A stretch of DNA of 64,000 nt from JABGPL01 sp964387885 (GTDB lineage: Bacteria > Electryoneota > AABM5-125-24 > Hatepunaeales > Hatepunaeaceae): the NCBI GenBank assembly GCA_964387885.1, contig CAYLYZ010000010.1:15649-79648 (forward strand), written 5' to 3'. The notes beneath the pieces were generated by a model. That model ran no database searches, was not told the DNA's origin, and saw only the letters and a list, made by a program, of their open reading frames with translations. Numbering within the stretch: position 1 is the stretch's first letter; the number at the start of each line of letters is the position of its first letter. The translations under genes were made by a program, and so were the position numbers. Below are positions 16,746 to 24,877 of this stretch, piece by piece.

Positions 16746-19222
16746 ACTTCTGCCGGATCTACATCAATAACAAAGCTGATCTTATCTCTCCTCATGTTTT
16801 TGCGGAACTCATCCACAATCTCTCTAATCCTGTTTTTTTCGGCTCGAACGGGTGTTGTAACTCTTTGAGGGAGTTTTATCAATATACGACGACGAAATAT
16901 GTTCTCGATCCTCTCAATCAGAGGAGGTGCAGGACCGAGAATGATACTAATCTTCAACTTCTTGTCAAGTTGGTCGCGCAGTGATTGAGCGGCTTCCTCA
17001 ACTTTTTCGAGTTCCGATCCTTTAACGAGAATCGTTAGCAATTTGCTGAAAGGTGGATACCGCAAACTCTTGCGTGATCCGATTTCAGTGTTAAACAATG
17101 ATTTAAAATCATGTTGCTGAATCCACCTGAGCACATTTTCCTGTGGTTCCCACGATTGGATGACCACTTCGCCTGCACTACTTCTCCCCGCACGCCCTGA
17201 AGCCTGAACATATAACCTGAATGCCCGTTCCTGCGCACGGAAATCCGGCATATGCCATTCAGCATCTGCCATTAGAATCCCTACAAGTGTTACACCGGGA
17301 AAATCATGCCCTTTGGCGACCATTTTCGTGCCGAGTAATATGTCAAATTTACGTTGGGCAAATTGCTCCAGCAGATCGCGGTGAGCTCCCTTACGACGGG
17401 TAGTATCCTGATCCATCCTTGCGATCCGTGCTTCAGGGAACAGACGATTCAGTTCTTTTTCAACTCGCTGAGATCCTAATCCTTTAAATCTCAGCCTCTG
17501 ACCTTTACAGTTCGGACAGAGATCATATACTGCTTCGCTATATCCGCAATAATGACATTCGATCTTTTGACCATTGCTATGGTATTTAAGGGTTATGTCA
17601 CAGTTGGGACATTCCGCCACATCTCCGCAATCCGGGCAGTAGATACTCGTGGAGAACGCCCTGCGGTTAATAAGTATGATTGTTTGCTGATCGAGTTCAA
17701 GTCGATTTTCTATTTTTTTAAGCAGCTTCGGACAAAATAAGGATCCTTCCCTACCTATACCCCATTTCACCACCCAGACCGGTGGCAGCTCGATTCCACT
17801 GTACCGATTTGTGAGTTCGAGCATCCGGTAGCGACCAACTCTGGCATTATAGTAACTCGAAACATCCGGAGTCGCAGATCCGATTAAGGCAACTGCACCA
17901 CATTGCCGGGCACGGTAAATTCCAACATCACGAGCATTATAGCGAGGTGCCGGATCGACCTGTTTGTAACTCTCCTCGTGTTCCTCATCGACGATGATAA
18001 CACCGAGGTTCTCAACCGGTGAAAAGATCACAGAACGAGGTCCAATGATTACCCGTGCCTGACCTGACCTGGCTTTCAGCCATATCTCTCTTCGTTCTGC
18101 AGATGACATCCGGCTGTGGCTAAGAGCAACAAGATCACCGAACCGTCGGTAAAACCTGCCTGTCAACTGGGGCGTCAGCGAGATTTCAGGTGCCATCATT
18201 ATCGCACTTTTACCCATTGCGAGAACACGTTCGACAATCTCTAAGTAAACCATTGTCTTCCCGCTACCGGTAACTCCATGCAAGAGGAAGGTCTTTGGCT
18301 TTTCTTCCTTCAGTGCACTACTCAGATCGTCAATCACGCTCATTTGAGCTTCTGTTAGATCAGCAGATCCTGTTGATGTTTCGGATAAGCCCTGTTCGAG
18401 AACATTCTCGAATAGAAACGGTACTTCTTTTGTCTGCAGCCATCCTCGTTCAACGAAAGTCCGCATTGTAGGGTGCATCCCCTTTGATGTCCGGCTCAGA
18501 ATTGATCCGGATATCCGACCATCGTTTATTTCAAGAAGTTCGATTGCCGAACGCATTCTTTTTGCATTTTTTCTGATACTTTCGAGAGCATCGGTGTAAC
18601 TAACCTCATCTGTCCATTTATAGAGGATATCCATGCGGGGTGCGACCGGAGGAGATTTCGGTTCGGCCGTGTCGATCCAGCCTCTCTTTTGAAGTTTTCG
18701 GAGACTCTCCTCCCCATTTTTAAATTCAGCTCGAATTTTTTTCAGTGTAAGCGGGATTTCACTTAGCTTGCGCCAGAGCTGAGCGGTTGGTGAGCTACCC
18801 TCTCCGACCAGGGTTTCAACCCGTCCTTCGGGCGATAGTTTATAACATGCTGAATTTCTTGGTTTTAATCCGGAAGGCATTGCAGCAAGCAATACTTCCC
18901 CCCAGTCACAGAGGTAATAATTTGCAGTCCATTCAGTAAGAGTTAACAGATCAGTGGAGAAAATTGGAGTATCGTCAATAATACCGGAAATGCTCTTATA
19001 TTTCACATCATCTGCGTCAGAGAAGGTTTTTACAAGGAAGCCGACTCTCGAAGTATGACCAAATGGGACTCTTACCCTGGAGCCTGCTTTTAGAGCAATG
19101 AGAGCTTTTGGAATGCGATAGGTATAGCCGCCATGTGGTGGTGAGGGAAAATGTACTTCACCAAGTTGTATCGAAGGTTGATTTTGGCTAACATGGGACA
19201 AGTCAGTGTTTCGATTTGTCAT
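16742..19222 (-). CDS. priA: Primosomal replication-restart helicase PriA
   Basis: The 826-residue length fits PriA. The helicase core shows Walker A 'LLHGVTGSGKT' and Walker B 'VIIVDEEHEESYK'. A zinc-binding block follows with paired CxxC motifs ('YCPDCGDVAECPNCD', 'CHYCG', 'LCPNCKG'), which holds the two zinc ions of PriA. Helicase motifs IV to VI follow ('LLGTKMVAKGHDFPGVTLVG', 'QASGRAGR'). PriA recognises stalled forks and loads the replicative helicase. The N-terminal 3'-DNA-binding region is present ('RVRVPFGHTSRVGF'). It is preceded by a repeat-bearing gap of 121 bases and followed by a coupled metallopeptidase gene. Confidence 0.97.
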   Translation of the reverse strand: MTNRNTDLSHVSQNQPSIQLGEVHFPSPPHGGYTYRIPKALIALKAGSRVRVPFGHTSRVGFLVKTFSDADDVKYKSISGIIDDTPIFSTDLLTLTEWTANYYLCDWGEVLLAAMPSGLKPRNSACYKLSPEGRVETLVGEGSSPTAQLWRKLSEIPLTLKKIRAEFKNGEESLRKLQKRGWIDTAEPKSPPVAPRMDILYKWTDEVSYTDALESIRKNAKRMRSAIELLEINDGRISGSILSRTSKGMHPTMRTFVERGWLQTKEVPFLFENVLEQGLSETSTGSADLTEAQMSVIDDLSSALKEEKPKTFLLHGVTGSGKTMVYLEIVERVLAMGKSAIMMAPEISLTPQLTGRFYRRFGDLVALSHSRMSSAERREIWLKARSGQARVIIGPRSVIFSPVENLGVIIVDEEHEESYKQVDPAPRYNARDVGIYRARQCGAVALIGSATPDVSSYYNARVGRYRMLELTNRYSGIELPPVWVVKWGIGREGSLFCPKLLKKIENRLELDQQTIILINRRAFSTSIYCPDCGDVAECPNCDITLKYHSNGQKIECHYCGYSEAVYDLCPNCKGQRLRFKGLGSQRVEKELNRLFPEARIARMDQDTTRRKGAHRDLLEQFAQRKFDILLGTKMVAKGHDFPGVTLVGILMADAEWHMPDFRAQERAFRLYVQASGRAGRSSAGEVVIQSWEPQENVLRWIQQHDFKSLFNTEIGSRKSLRYPPFSKLLTILVKGSELEKVEEAAQSLRDQLDKKLKISIILGPAPPLIERIENIFRRRILIKLPQRVTTPVRAEKNRIREIVDEFRKNMRRDKISFVIDVDPAEV

Positions 19223-19253
19223 TGAATTAATTTCATCCTTCGAATTGCAGATA

Positions 19254-19347
19254 GTAGCATAGGCGTCCCCGCCTGTGTTTTGAAAAGTAGAAAAAGCGTC
19301 CTTGTTTGTGTTTTATCTAAGGGCACAAGAGGGGACGCTTATGCTAC
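19254..19347. repeat. Inverted 'TAGGCGTCCC' repeat between oppD-type gene and priA
   Basis: The left arm 'gtagcataggcgtccccgcc' (from 19254) pairs with the right arm 'ggggacgcttatgctac' (ending 19347). Between them lies a third, degenerate direct copy ('gtagaaaaagcgtccttgt'). The right arm covers the stop codon of the upstream ATPase gene (19344-19346), so the repeat supplies that gene's 3' end. It can act as a transcript-end stem or attenuator ahead of priA. Confidence 0.65.
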
Positions 19348-20363
19348 CAGTTTCGGAACTGATCGGACTTTTCGGAATAGAGTGTCTCCCTGTCAAATGA
19401 ATCGGTTTTCCAGCACGCAACTTTCTGACCTCTGTTTGTCCCGATGAGAGGAGGCTCGTCGGTGACGCATTTCTTATCAGAAATTGGGCACCTTTCATGA
19501 AACCTGCAGCCAGTTGCGAAACTCAACGGATTCGGCACAGTACCTTCAATTTGATTCAACCGGGCTATTGTTGTTCCCATTCTCGGGATGGCCTGTTGTA
19601 AACCAATTGAGTAGGGGTGCTGCGGATCATGAAAAACCGTTTTTACATTTGCCGACTCCACAATTTTTCCTGCGTACATCACAACAACCCAATCCGCCAT
19701 CTGGGCAATGACACCCAGATCGTGAGTGATCATAATAATTGTCATCTTCAACTCTCGCTGAAGTTTACGCAGTAAATCCAGAATCTGAGCCTGAATAGTT
19801 ACATCCAGCGCAGTGGTCGGCTCGTCACAGATGAGAAGTTTCGGATTGCAGGACAGTGCAATCGCTATCATAACTCTCTGGCGCAATCCTCCTGAAAGTT
19901 GGTGAGGATACTCATCGAGTCTCCTCTCGGGATCTGGTATCCCGACCAACTTAAACATCTCAACCGCTTTTTTACGCGCTTCTGTAGTTCCAACCTTCTG
20001 ATGCAGAATCACCGCTTCGGTTACCTGATCACCACATGTAAAGACCGGGTTGAGCGAGGTCATTGGTTCCTGAAAGATCATCGCGATGTCATTGCCACGG
20101 ATTTCTCTAATTTCGTCGGGGTTTAGACGAAGCAGATCTTTGCCTTCAAATAAGGCTTGCCCTCCAGCGATTTCACCCGGAGGACAGGGAATTAATTGCA
20201 GTAGAGAAAGGCAGCTAACAGTTTTTCCGCATCCGGACTCACCGACGATTCCGAGTGTTTTTCCAGCTTCGATTTCAAATGAAACTCCATCGACAGCTTT
20301 TGCAGTACCGTCATCCGAATGGAAATATGTCTTCAGGTCCTTAACTTCAAGAAGCTTGGGCAC
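19344..20363 (-). CDS. Oligopeptide/dipeptide ABC transporter ATP-binding protein (OppD/DppD type)
   Basis: The 339-residue protein starts at GTG 20363 with 'aagga' six bases upstream. It has Walker A 'GIVGESGCGKT', the ABC signature 'HQLSGGLRQRV', Walker B 'LLICDEPTTALD' and the H-loop 'IMITHDLG'. The C-terminal oligopeptide extension is present, with cysteines in 'FATGCRFHERCPISDKKC' that resemble the iron-sulfur binding tail of such ATPases. The family powers import of peptides or other small solutes. No permease, binding protein or second ATPase gene lies beside it, so it must pair with components encoded elsewhere. Its last codons and stop lie inside a dispersed repeat, so the extreme C-terminus may be altered. 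Confidence 0.9.
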   Translation of the reverse strand: MPKLLEVKDLKTYFHSDDGTAKAVDGVSFEIEAGKTLGIVGESGCGKTVSCLSLLQLIPCPPGEIAGGQALFEGKDLLRLNPDEIREIRGNDIAMIFQEPMTSLNPVFTCGDQVTEAVILHQKVGTTEARKKAVEMFKLVGIPDPERRLDEYPHQLSGGLRQRVMIAIALSCNPKLLICDEPTTALDVTIQAQILDLLRKLQRELKMTIIMITHDLGVIAQMADWVVVMYAGKIVESANVKTVFHDPQHPYSIGLQQAIPRMGTTIARLNQIEGTVPNPLSFATGCRFHERCPISDKKCVTDEPPLIGTNRGQKVACWKTDSFDRETLYSEKSDQFRNW

Positions 20364-20396
20364 AGCTATTCCTTATTGTGTTCCGGTTTTTATCAA

Positions 20397-21335
20397 TTAA
20401 CAATCACCAATGAACTGTTTGCAGCGTTCAACGAGTTCCTGCAGATCCACTTTGTAAATCCGGGCGAGTTCATCCGGCTCTCCGGAAGTAGTCAGAATTC
20501 GTCCTAACGCGATCCGTGCCATTGGAGTTGGACGCTTAAGTGCTAACACTCCTGCCACAGATTCAAACAGGCCACCGACATACATGTGATCTTCAATCGT
20601 GATTACTTTTCCCGTTTTCTCAGCTGACTGGATTATTGCATCAGCGTCAAGAGGTTCTAATGTTGAGATACCAATGACGTCAGCTACACCTTCTCCGAGC
20701 TGCTCTGATGCCTCCATTGCAGTGAATGCCTTATCACCGGCAGCGATAATTGTTATTTTGTTCCCATCTGCAAGATGATGGGCTTTAGCAAACTCGAAAG
20801 GTCTATCTGCTTCAGTGAAGATCGGAACTGCCGGGCGATTCAATCGGATGTAATAGAAACCGGGATTATTGAGCGCATATTGAACAGCCTGATTAACCTG
20901 ATTTCCATCCATTGGAGTCAGGACCTGCATGTTAGGTATCAGCCGCATTCGAGCCATATCAGTGATATCATGAGCTGATCCACCGTCCGGTCCTACCGCA
21001 ACACCGGTGTGACTTGCCGCTATTATCATGTGCAGGTCTTTTCCCTGGCGGACAGCAGCCCTGATTTGTGCATAAGCATGATGTAAAAATACCGACATAT
21101 CACATGCGACTACCGGTTTGCCATCCATAGCCAGTCCGGTTGCAAGACCCATCATGCCCGGTTCGTTAATCCCTGCAGTGTAAAAACGATCCGGATAGGC
21201 ACGTTCAAATGCAAGACTCATCGTTGAGTTCTTTGTGCCAGCGTCAAACACACGCAAATCTGTTCTCGTTTCACCCGCTTTCACGAGAGCATTTCCGAAG
21301 GCAACGCGAAGTGAGATTTTTTCTGAATATTCCAT
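20397..21335 (-). CDS. Transketolase, C-terminal subunit
   Basis: The protein has 312 residues from ATG 21335, chosen over an upstream in-frame start because 'ggaggaa' lies just before it and the upstream part would overlap the N-terminal subunit gene. It contains the pyrimidine-binding domain and the C-terminal domain of split transketolases: 'DAGTKNSTMSLAFERAYPDR', 'GINEPGMMGLATGLAMDGK', then 'HTGVAVGPDGGSAHDITDMA'. The catalytic Glu is in 'INEPGM'. Together with the upstream gene it forms the heteromeric enzyme that moves two-carbon units between sugar phosphates in the pentose phosphate pathway, using thiamine diphosphate and magnesium. Only one base separates the genes. Confidence 0.93.
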   Translation of the reverse strand: MEYSEKISLRVAFGNALVKAGETRTDLRVFDAGTKNSTMSLAFERAYPDRFYTAGINEPGMMGLATGLAMDGKPVVACDMSVFLHHAYAQIRAAVRQGKDLHMIIAASHTGVAVGPDGGSAHDITDMARMRLIPNMQVLTPMDGNQVNQAVQYALNNPGFYYIRLNRPAVPIFTEADRPFEFAKAHHLADGNKITIIAAGDKAFTAMEASEQLGEGVADVIGISTLEPLDADAIIQSAEKTGKVITIEDHMYVGGLFESVAGVLALKRPTPMARIALGRILTTSGEPDELARIYKVDLQELVERCKQFIGDC

Positions 21336-21336
21336 T

Positions 21337-22158
21337 TTAATTCCTCCGTCCTGCTTCGAGACCATCGAGATATGCCTGGTATTCCTGATCATTCCCAGGT
21401 GGTTTTCCGTGATGACCAAGTTTTCCGGCATTATTCGGATCGCCACCATAACCCTTGACCGTATCGCAGATCATCAATGTCGGACGTTCCTTATCCTCAA
21501 CAGCAAGTTTTAACGCAGAACCGAGAGCGCTAAAATCATGTCCTTTAACAACCATGGTCTGCCAATTGTAAAGAGCAGCAACCTCTTTTACAGGACCGAG
21601 GTCAACCTCACTATCCTGGGCTAATCTATTCCTGTTGATTATCAGGATGAAGTTTCCAAGTGGTTTCAAGTTGAGGGGAACAGAAAACAAACCCTGGCTT
21701 GCAGGTTCCTGAAATTCTCCGTCACCAGCAATACAGAATACTCTGCTGGATGTCTCAAGCGCATTTCCGTATGCCTGCCAGACTCCGATGCTCAAGCTCC
21801 CGTTTGAATTCTCGTATCCATATTTCAAGTTACGGACAGAGTGCCCTTGAAATGGTGAGAACGGTTTGCGAAAACCTTTGAATAATTCATCTTTAGGATA
21901 GTATCCTAAATCAGCATTAACCATGTATTGGACGGGGCACGCATGACCTTCCGAGAGGAAAATCCTGTCCCTGCTTTTCATCTCACCGTTTTTCACATCC
22001 AGCTCATAGAAATCGCTATAGACTATGGACAGCCATACTTCTACTAAACTTAGAGAAGTATCGAGGTGTCCGGAACCGGCTCGATAGATCAACTCAATAA
22101 GATCGCGGCGTATGTGGTAGGCCTTCTCTTTGAGTTCTTCAATTGGGATTTTAAACAT
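21337..22158 (-). CDS. Transketolase, N-terminal subunit
   Basis: The 273-residue product corresponds to the thiamine-diphosphate-binding half of transketolase. The N-terminal pattern 'YRAGSGHLDTSLSLVEVW' contains the conserved phosphate-binding His, and the cofactor motif is 'GDGEFQEPASQG' with 'NRNRLAQD' after it. 'LGHHGKPPGND' near the end is also typical. It is the first gene of a two-gene transketolase unit and would be inactive without the next gene. rpe, the neighbouring step of the pentose phosphate pathway, lies elsewhere in the window (32.0 kb). Confidence 0.93.
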   Translation of the reverse strand: MFKIPIEELKEKAYHIRRDLIELIYRAGSGHLDTSLSLVEVWLSIVYSDFYELDVKNGEMKSRDRIFLSEGHACPVQYMVNADLGYYPKDELFKGFRKPFSPFQGHSVRNLKYGYENSNGSLSIGVWQAYGNALETSSRVFCIAGDGEFQEPASQGLFSVPLNLKPLGNFILIINRNRLAQDSEVDLGPVKEVAALYNWQTMVVKGHDFSALGSALKLAVEDKERPTLMICDTVKGYGGDPNNAGKLGHHGKPPGNDQEYQAYLDGLEAGRRN

Positions 22159-22238
22159 CTTTTTTGGTTCTTCCTGTATTGTAAATGAAAACTATTTGCC
22201 CGGTTGGGAAGTTTTCTGAATTATCCCATCACGGGGAG

Positions 22239-22258
22239 GACGAACATTCCTGTCCGTC
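22239..22258. repeat. Imperfect 'GACGGACA-TTCC-TGTCCGTC' hairpin
   Basis: 'gacgaaca-ttcc-tgtccgtc' has one mismatch against the perfect version at 59467-59486. It lies between cdsA and the transketolase genes. It is a repeat-family member and may also stall or end transcription. Confidence 0.5.
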
Positions 22259-22283
22259 TCGCTCTTCCCTCACATTTGTAATA

Positions 22284-23117
22284 CTAATTCCCGAAACCGT
22301 TCAGGAAATTGTATTTTACGACAAGATATAACGCAACAGCCGGTGCGGTAACAAGCAAACTATCAAACCGGTCTAAGATTCCACCATGTCCGGGCAGTTT
22401 TTCTCCGGCATCTTTAACGTTAGCATCTCGCTTCAACTTGGATTCAATCAGATCTCCAATCTGACCGAAAACACCTGCAGCTATACCAACCGCGATTGCG
22501 ACATCGAGACTGATCAAGTCAAAGATCCAGAAGACAGTGACAAGCAGTAGAGCACCAAGGAATCCAGATATATAGCCCTCCAGAGTCTTCTTGGGGCTGA
22601 TATCAGGCGCAATCCTGCGTTTACCAAATGCTTTTCCACCTCCATATGCAGCAGAATCCGTCATCCAGATCGCACCCCAGATACAGAGTGCAACCCACTT
22701 GCCATCGACCAGATATTCAGATCCGGCAAAGTGTCCTAACCTGATGAAAAGAAATGTCCCGACCAGAAATGGTATATATGCTATACCGGCAAATGTTGCG
22801 ACAATGTCTTTGTGTGATCGAACCTGGAGAGTCGTAATAATACTGGCAAAAAGAAACGCTCCCGCCATCACCCACACTACACCCCCTCCGCCCATTGCCC
22901 ATGCTATTATGACGGCAAGTCCACTGCCAAAACCGGTGTATTTCAAAGGTTTCAGACCCAGACCTTCTTGAAGCTTATAGTACTCAGCCAATCCGAGCAG
23001 TGAAATTCCACCGATTAATATTTCAAATGCGATCCCACCCCTGTATGTTGCCCAGAGCAACAGAGGAATGCCCCAAAGAGCTACCAGTACCCGCTTGAAA
23101 ATTGTGCTTTTTATCAA
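22284..23117 (-). CDS. cdsA: Phosphatidate cytidylyltransferase
   Basis: The 277-residue integral membrane protein starts at TTG 23117. It has about eight hydrophobic segments and the CDP-alcohol signature near the C-terminus: 'SKLKRDANVKDAGEKLPGHG' followed by 'GILDRFDSL'. The upstream cytoplasmic loop 'DISPKKTLEGYISG' is also conserved. It makes CDP-diacylglycerol from phosphatidic acid and CTP, the branch point of phospholipid synthesis. It lies 39 bases downstream of pyrD in the same direction. Confidence 0.95.
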   Translation of the reverse strand: MIKSTIFKRVLVALWGIPLLLWATYRGGIAFEILIGGISLLGLAEYYKLQEGLGLKPLKYTGFGSGLAVIIAWAMGGGGVVWVMAGAFLFASIITTLQVRSHKDIVATFAGIAYIPFLVGTFLFIRLGHFAGSEYLVDGKWVALCIWGAIWMTDSAAYGGGKAFGKRRIAPDISPKKTLEGYISGFLGALLLVTVFWIFDLISLDVAIAVGIAAGVFGQIGDLIESKLKRDANVKDAGEKLPGHGGILDRFDSLLVTAPAVALYLVVKYNFLNGFGN

Positions 23118-23156
23118 CGCTCACTTTTTTGTTATTTCGTTGGCAGTATTTCCAGC

Positions 23157-24065
23157 CTATACCTTAAGGACACCTACCAGTTCGACGATGTTATCAATTC
23201 CGTGCCGCTCACAATATTGCCCCATTTCAGAAAGCACCCTCTGCGGCGCAAAAGGATCGGTAAAGAAAACCGATCCAAGCTGTAAACCGGAAGCACCAGC
23301 GAGGATGAATTCAATACAATCCATCCCGTTTACCATTCCACCTGACGCCCAAATCGGGACATCTACAACCTGAGCCGCCTGCCATACTTTTGCTAAAGCA
23401 ACCGGTTTGAGAGGAGGTCCGCTGTATCCACCGGTGACATTTCCGAGCAGAGGGCGTTGCTTTTCGGCGTCTATAGCCATACCAATTAGAGTATTGACCA
23501 GCGTCAAAGCATCGGCTCCAGCTTTGACAGCCGCTTCTGCCATAGGGGCAATTGCAGTTTGATTGGGGGTCAGTTTAACGGAAATAAACCGTTTCGTAAT
23601 TGCCCGAACAGCTCTAACTATGGCTGTCACAGCATCCTGGTCACCACCGAGTTCAAGTCCACCTCGCTTGACGTTTGGACAGGAAACGTTCAATTCATAT
23701 CCGGAAATGTCGGGAATTGTCTCAAATTTTTCAACTACTGCTTCAAAATCCTCGACCGAATTTCCGACTACACTCAGAAAAACGCGGGTTTCATTAACCG
23801 GAAGTAGGGAAACCTTATCAGCAATAAAACTCTCCACACCTGGATTTGCAAGGCCGATGGAGTTTATTATACCACCGGAAGTTTCACAGATCCGGGGCGG
23901 TATATTTCCTGCACGGGGTTCAAATGACACTGATTTGGTGACTATTCCACCGAGTGTGCTGTAATCAACAAGGGACTTATATTCGTCTCCATATCCAAAC
24001 GTGCCGGAGCCGGTAAGCAGAGGAGTGCGGAATAACATATCCCCCATTTTGATAGACATGTTCAT
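23157..24065 (-). CDS. pyrD: Dihydroorotate dehydrogenase (class 1B), catalytic subunit
   Basis: The 302-residue flavoprotein has the class 1 pattern: 'PLLTGSGTFGYGDEY' at the N-terminus, 'ELNVSCPNVK' with the catalytic Cys region, 'VKLTPNQTAI', and the phosphate site 'IWASGGMVNGMDCIEFILAG'. It oxidises dihydroorotate to orotate in pyrimidine synthesis. The class 1B form needs the electron-transfer subunit PyrK, encoded immediately upstream, and the two genes overlap as ATGA. Confidence 0.96.
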   Translation of the reverse strand: MNMSIKMGDMLFRTPLLTGSGTFGYGDEYKSLVDYSTLGGIVTKSVSFEPRAGNIPPRICETSGGIINSIGLANPGVESFIADKVSLLPVNETRVFLSVVGNSVEDFEAVVEKFETIPDISGYELNVSCPNVKRGGLELGGDQDAVTAIVRAVRAITKRFISVKLTPNQTAIAPMAEAAVKAGADALTLVNTLIGMAIDAEKQRPLLGNVTGGYSGPPLKPVALAKVWQAAQVVDVPIWASGGMVNGMDCIEFILAGASGLQLGSVFFTDPFAPQRVLSEMGQYCERHGIDNIVELVGVLKV

Positions 24066-24877
24066 GATGATCCTCCCGGAGTCAGGTCGACCTCATTAAC
24101 ATCAAAAACAGGTCCATCTTTACAAACAAGAAGGTATCCATTGCCATCTACCCGCAATACCGCACAACTCTGGCATGCACCAACTCCACAGCCCATTGGC
24201 ACTTCGAGTGAAACCTGAGCCGGGATTCCTCGTTTTATACAGATATCCTTAATAGCCCTGGTCATAGGTTCCGGGCCACAGCCGTAAATACGCATGGATC
24301 TACCTGCCAGTTCATCAAGTTTACTTTCAAGGAGATGTGTAACTAATCCATTGAAACCGATTGAACCGTCATCACTGGCAATATCGATACCTCTCTGCTC
24401 TATTTCAGCTGGCAGAATCGGCAGCAAATCCATGGATCTAATTCCGAGCAAAAAGTGATTTTCCCTTTCTTTCGGTAAGTAATCGTTTAGTATCAATAAG
24501 GGGACAACTCCGATTCCCCCTCCAACGAGGATTGCAATTTCATCTTTATCAGGTAGTTGATATGGATTGCCAAGTGGTCCGACCAGATCAACTATCTCAC
24601 CTGGCTGCATCTCTGCGAGTATCCGGGTTCCTACTCCTCGAACAATAAAAATAAGACGCAATCTGTCCCCGTTGCAAGGACCGATACTCAATGGCCTGCG
24701 AAGAAAAGGATTAAATCCCGAACCTGTCCTGACGTGGACAAATTGTCCGGGTTTGCATTCCGTTGCTATTCTCTTTGCGACAACAGCCATCTCCCAGGTA
24801 TCGGTTGTAATTTCCGTATTGGAAATAATCTCGCATGCCTCAGAGATTGGCTGCATCAGATCTTTAAAATGGTTCAA
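24062..24877 (-). CDS. pyrK: Dihydroorotate dehydrogenase electron-transfer subunit
   Basis: The 271-residue protein is of the ferredoxin-reductase type. The FAD-binding part includes 'FLRRPLSIGPC' and the NAD-binding part 'AILVGGGIGVVPLLIL'. The C-terminal [2Fe-2S] cluster has its four cysteines in 'GCGVGACQSCAVL' and 'LVCKDGPVF'. It carries electrons from PyrD to NAD+. The start overlaps the end of the TPR-TonB gene by 14 bases, so this unit may be translated together with that unrelated gene. An internal Met eight codons in is an alternative start. Confidence 0.95.
   Translation of the reverse strand: MNHFKDLMQPISEACEIISNTEITTDTWEMAVVAKRIATECKPGQFVHVRTGSGFNPFLRRPLSIGPCNGDRLRLIFIVRGVGTRILAEMQPGEIVDLVGPLGNPYQLPDKDEIAILVGGGIGVVPLLILNDYLPKERENHFLLGIRSMDLLPILPAEIEQRGIDIASDDGSIGFNGLVTHLLESKLDELAGRSMRIYGCGPEPMTRAIKDICIKRGIPAQVSLEVPMGCGVGACQSCAVLRVDGNGYLLVCKDGPVFDVNEVDLTPGGSS

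Noticed and set aside
23563..23964. Plus-strand frame of 133 codons inside pyrD
   Set aside because: It is antisense to a clear pyrD gene; no family similarity.
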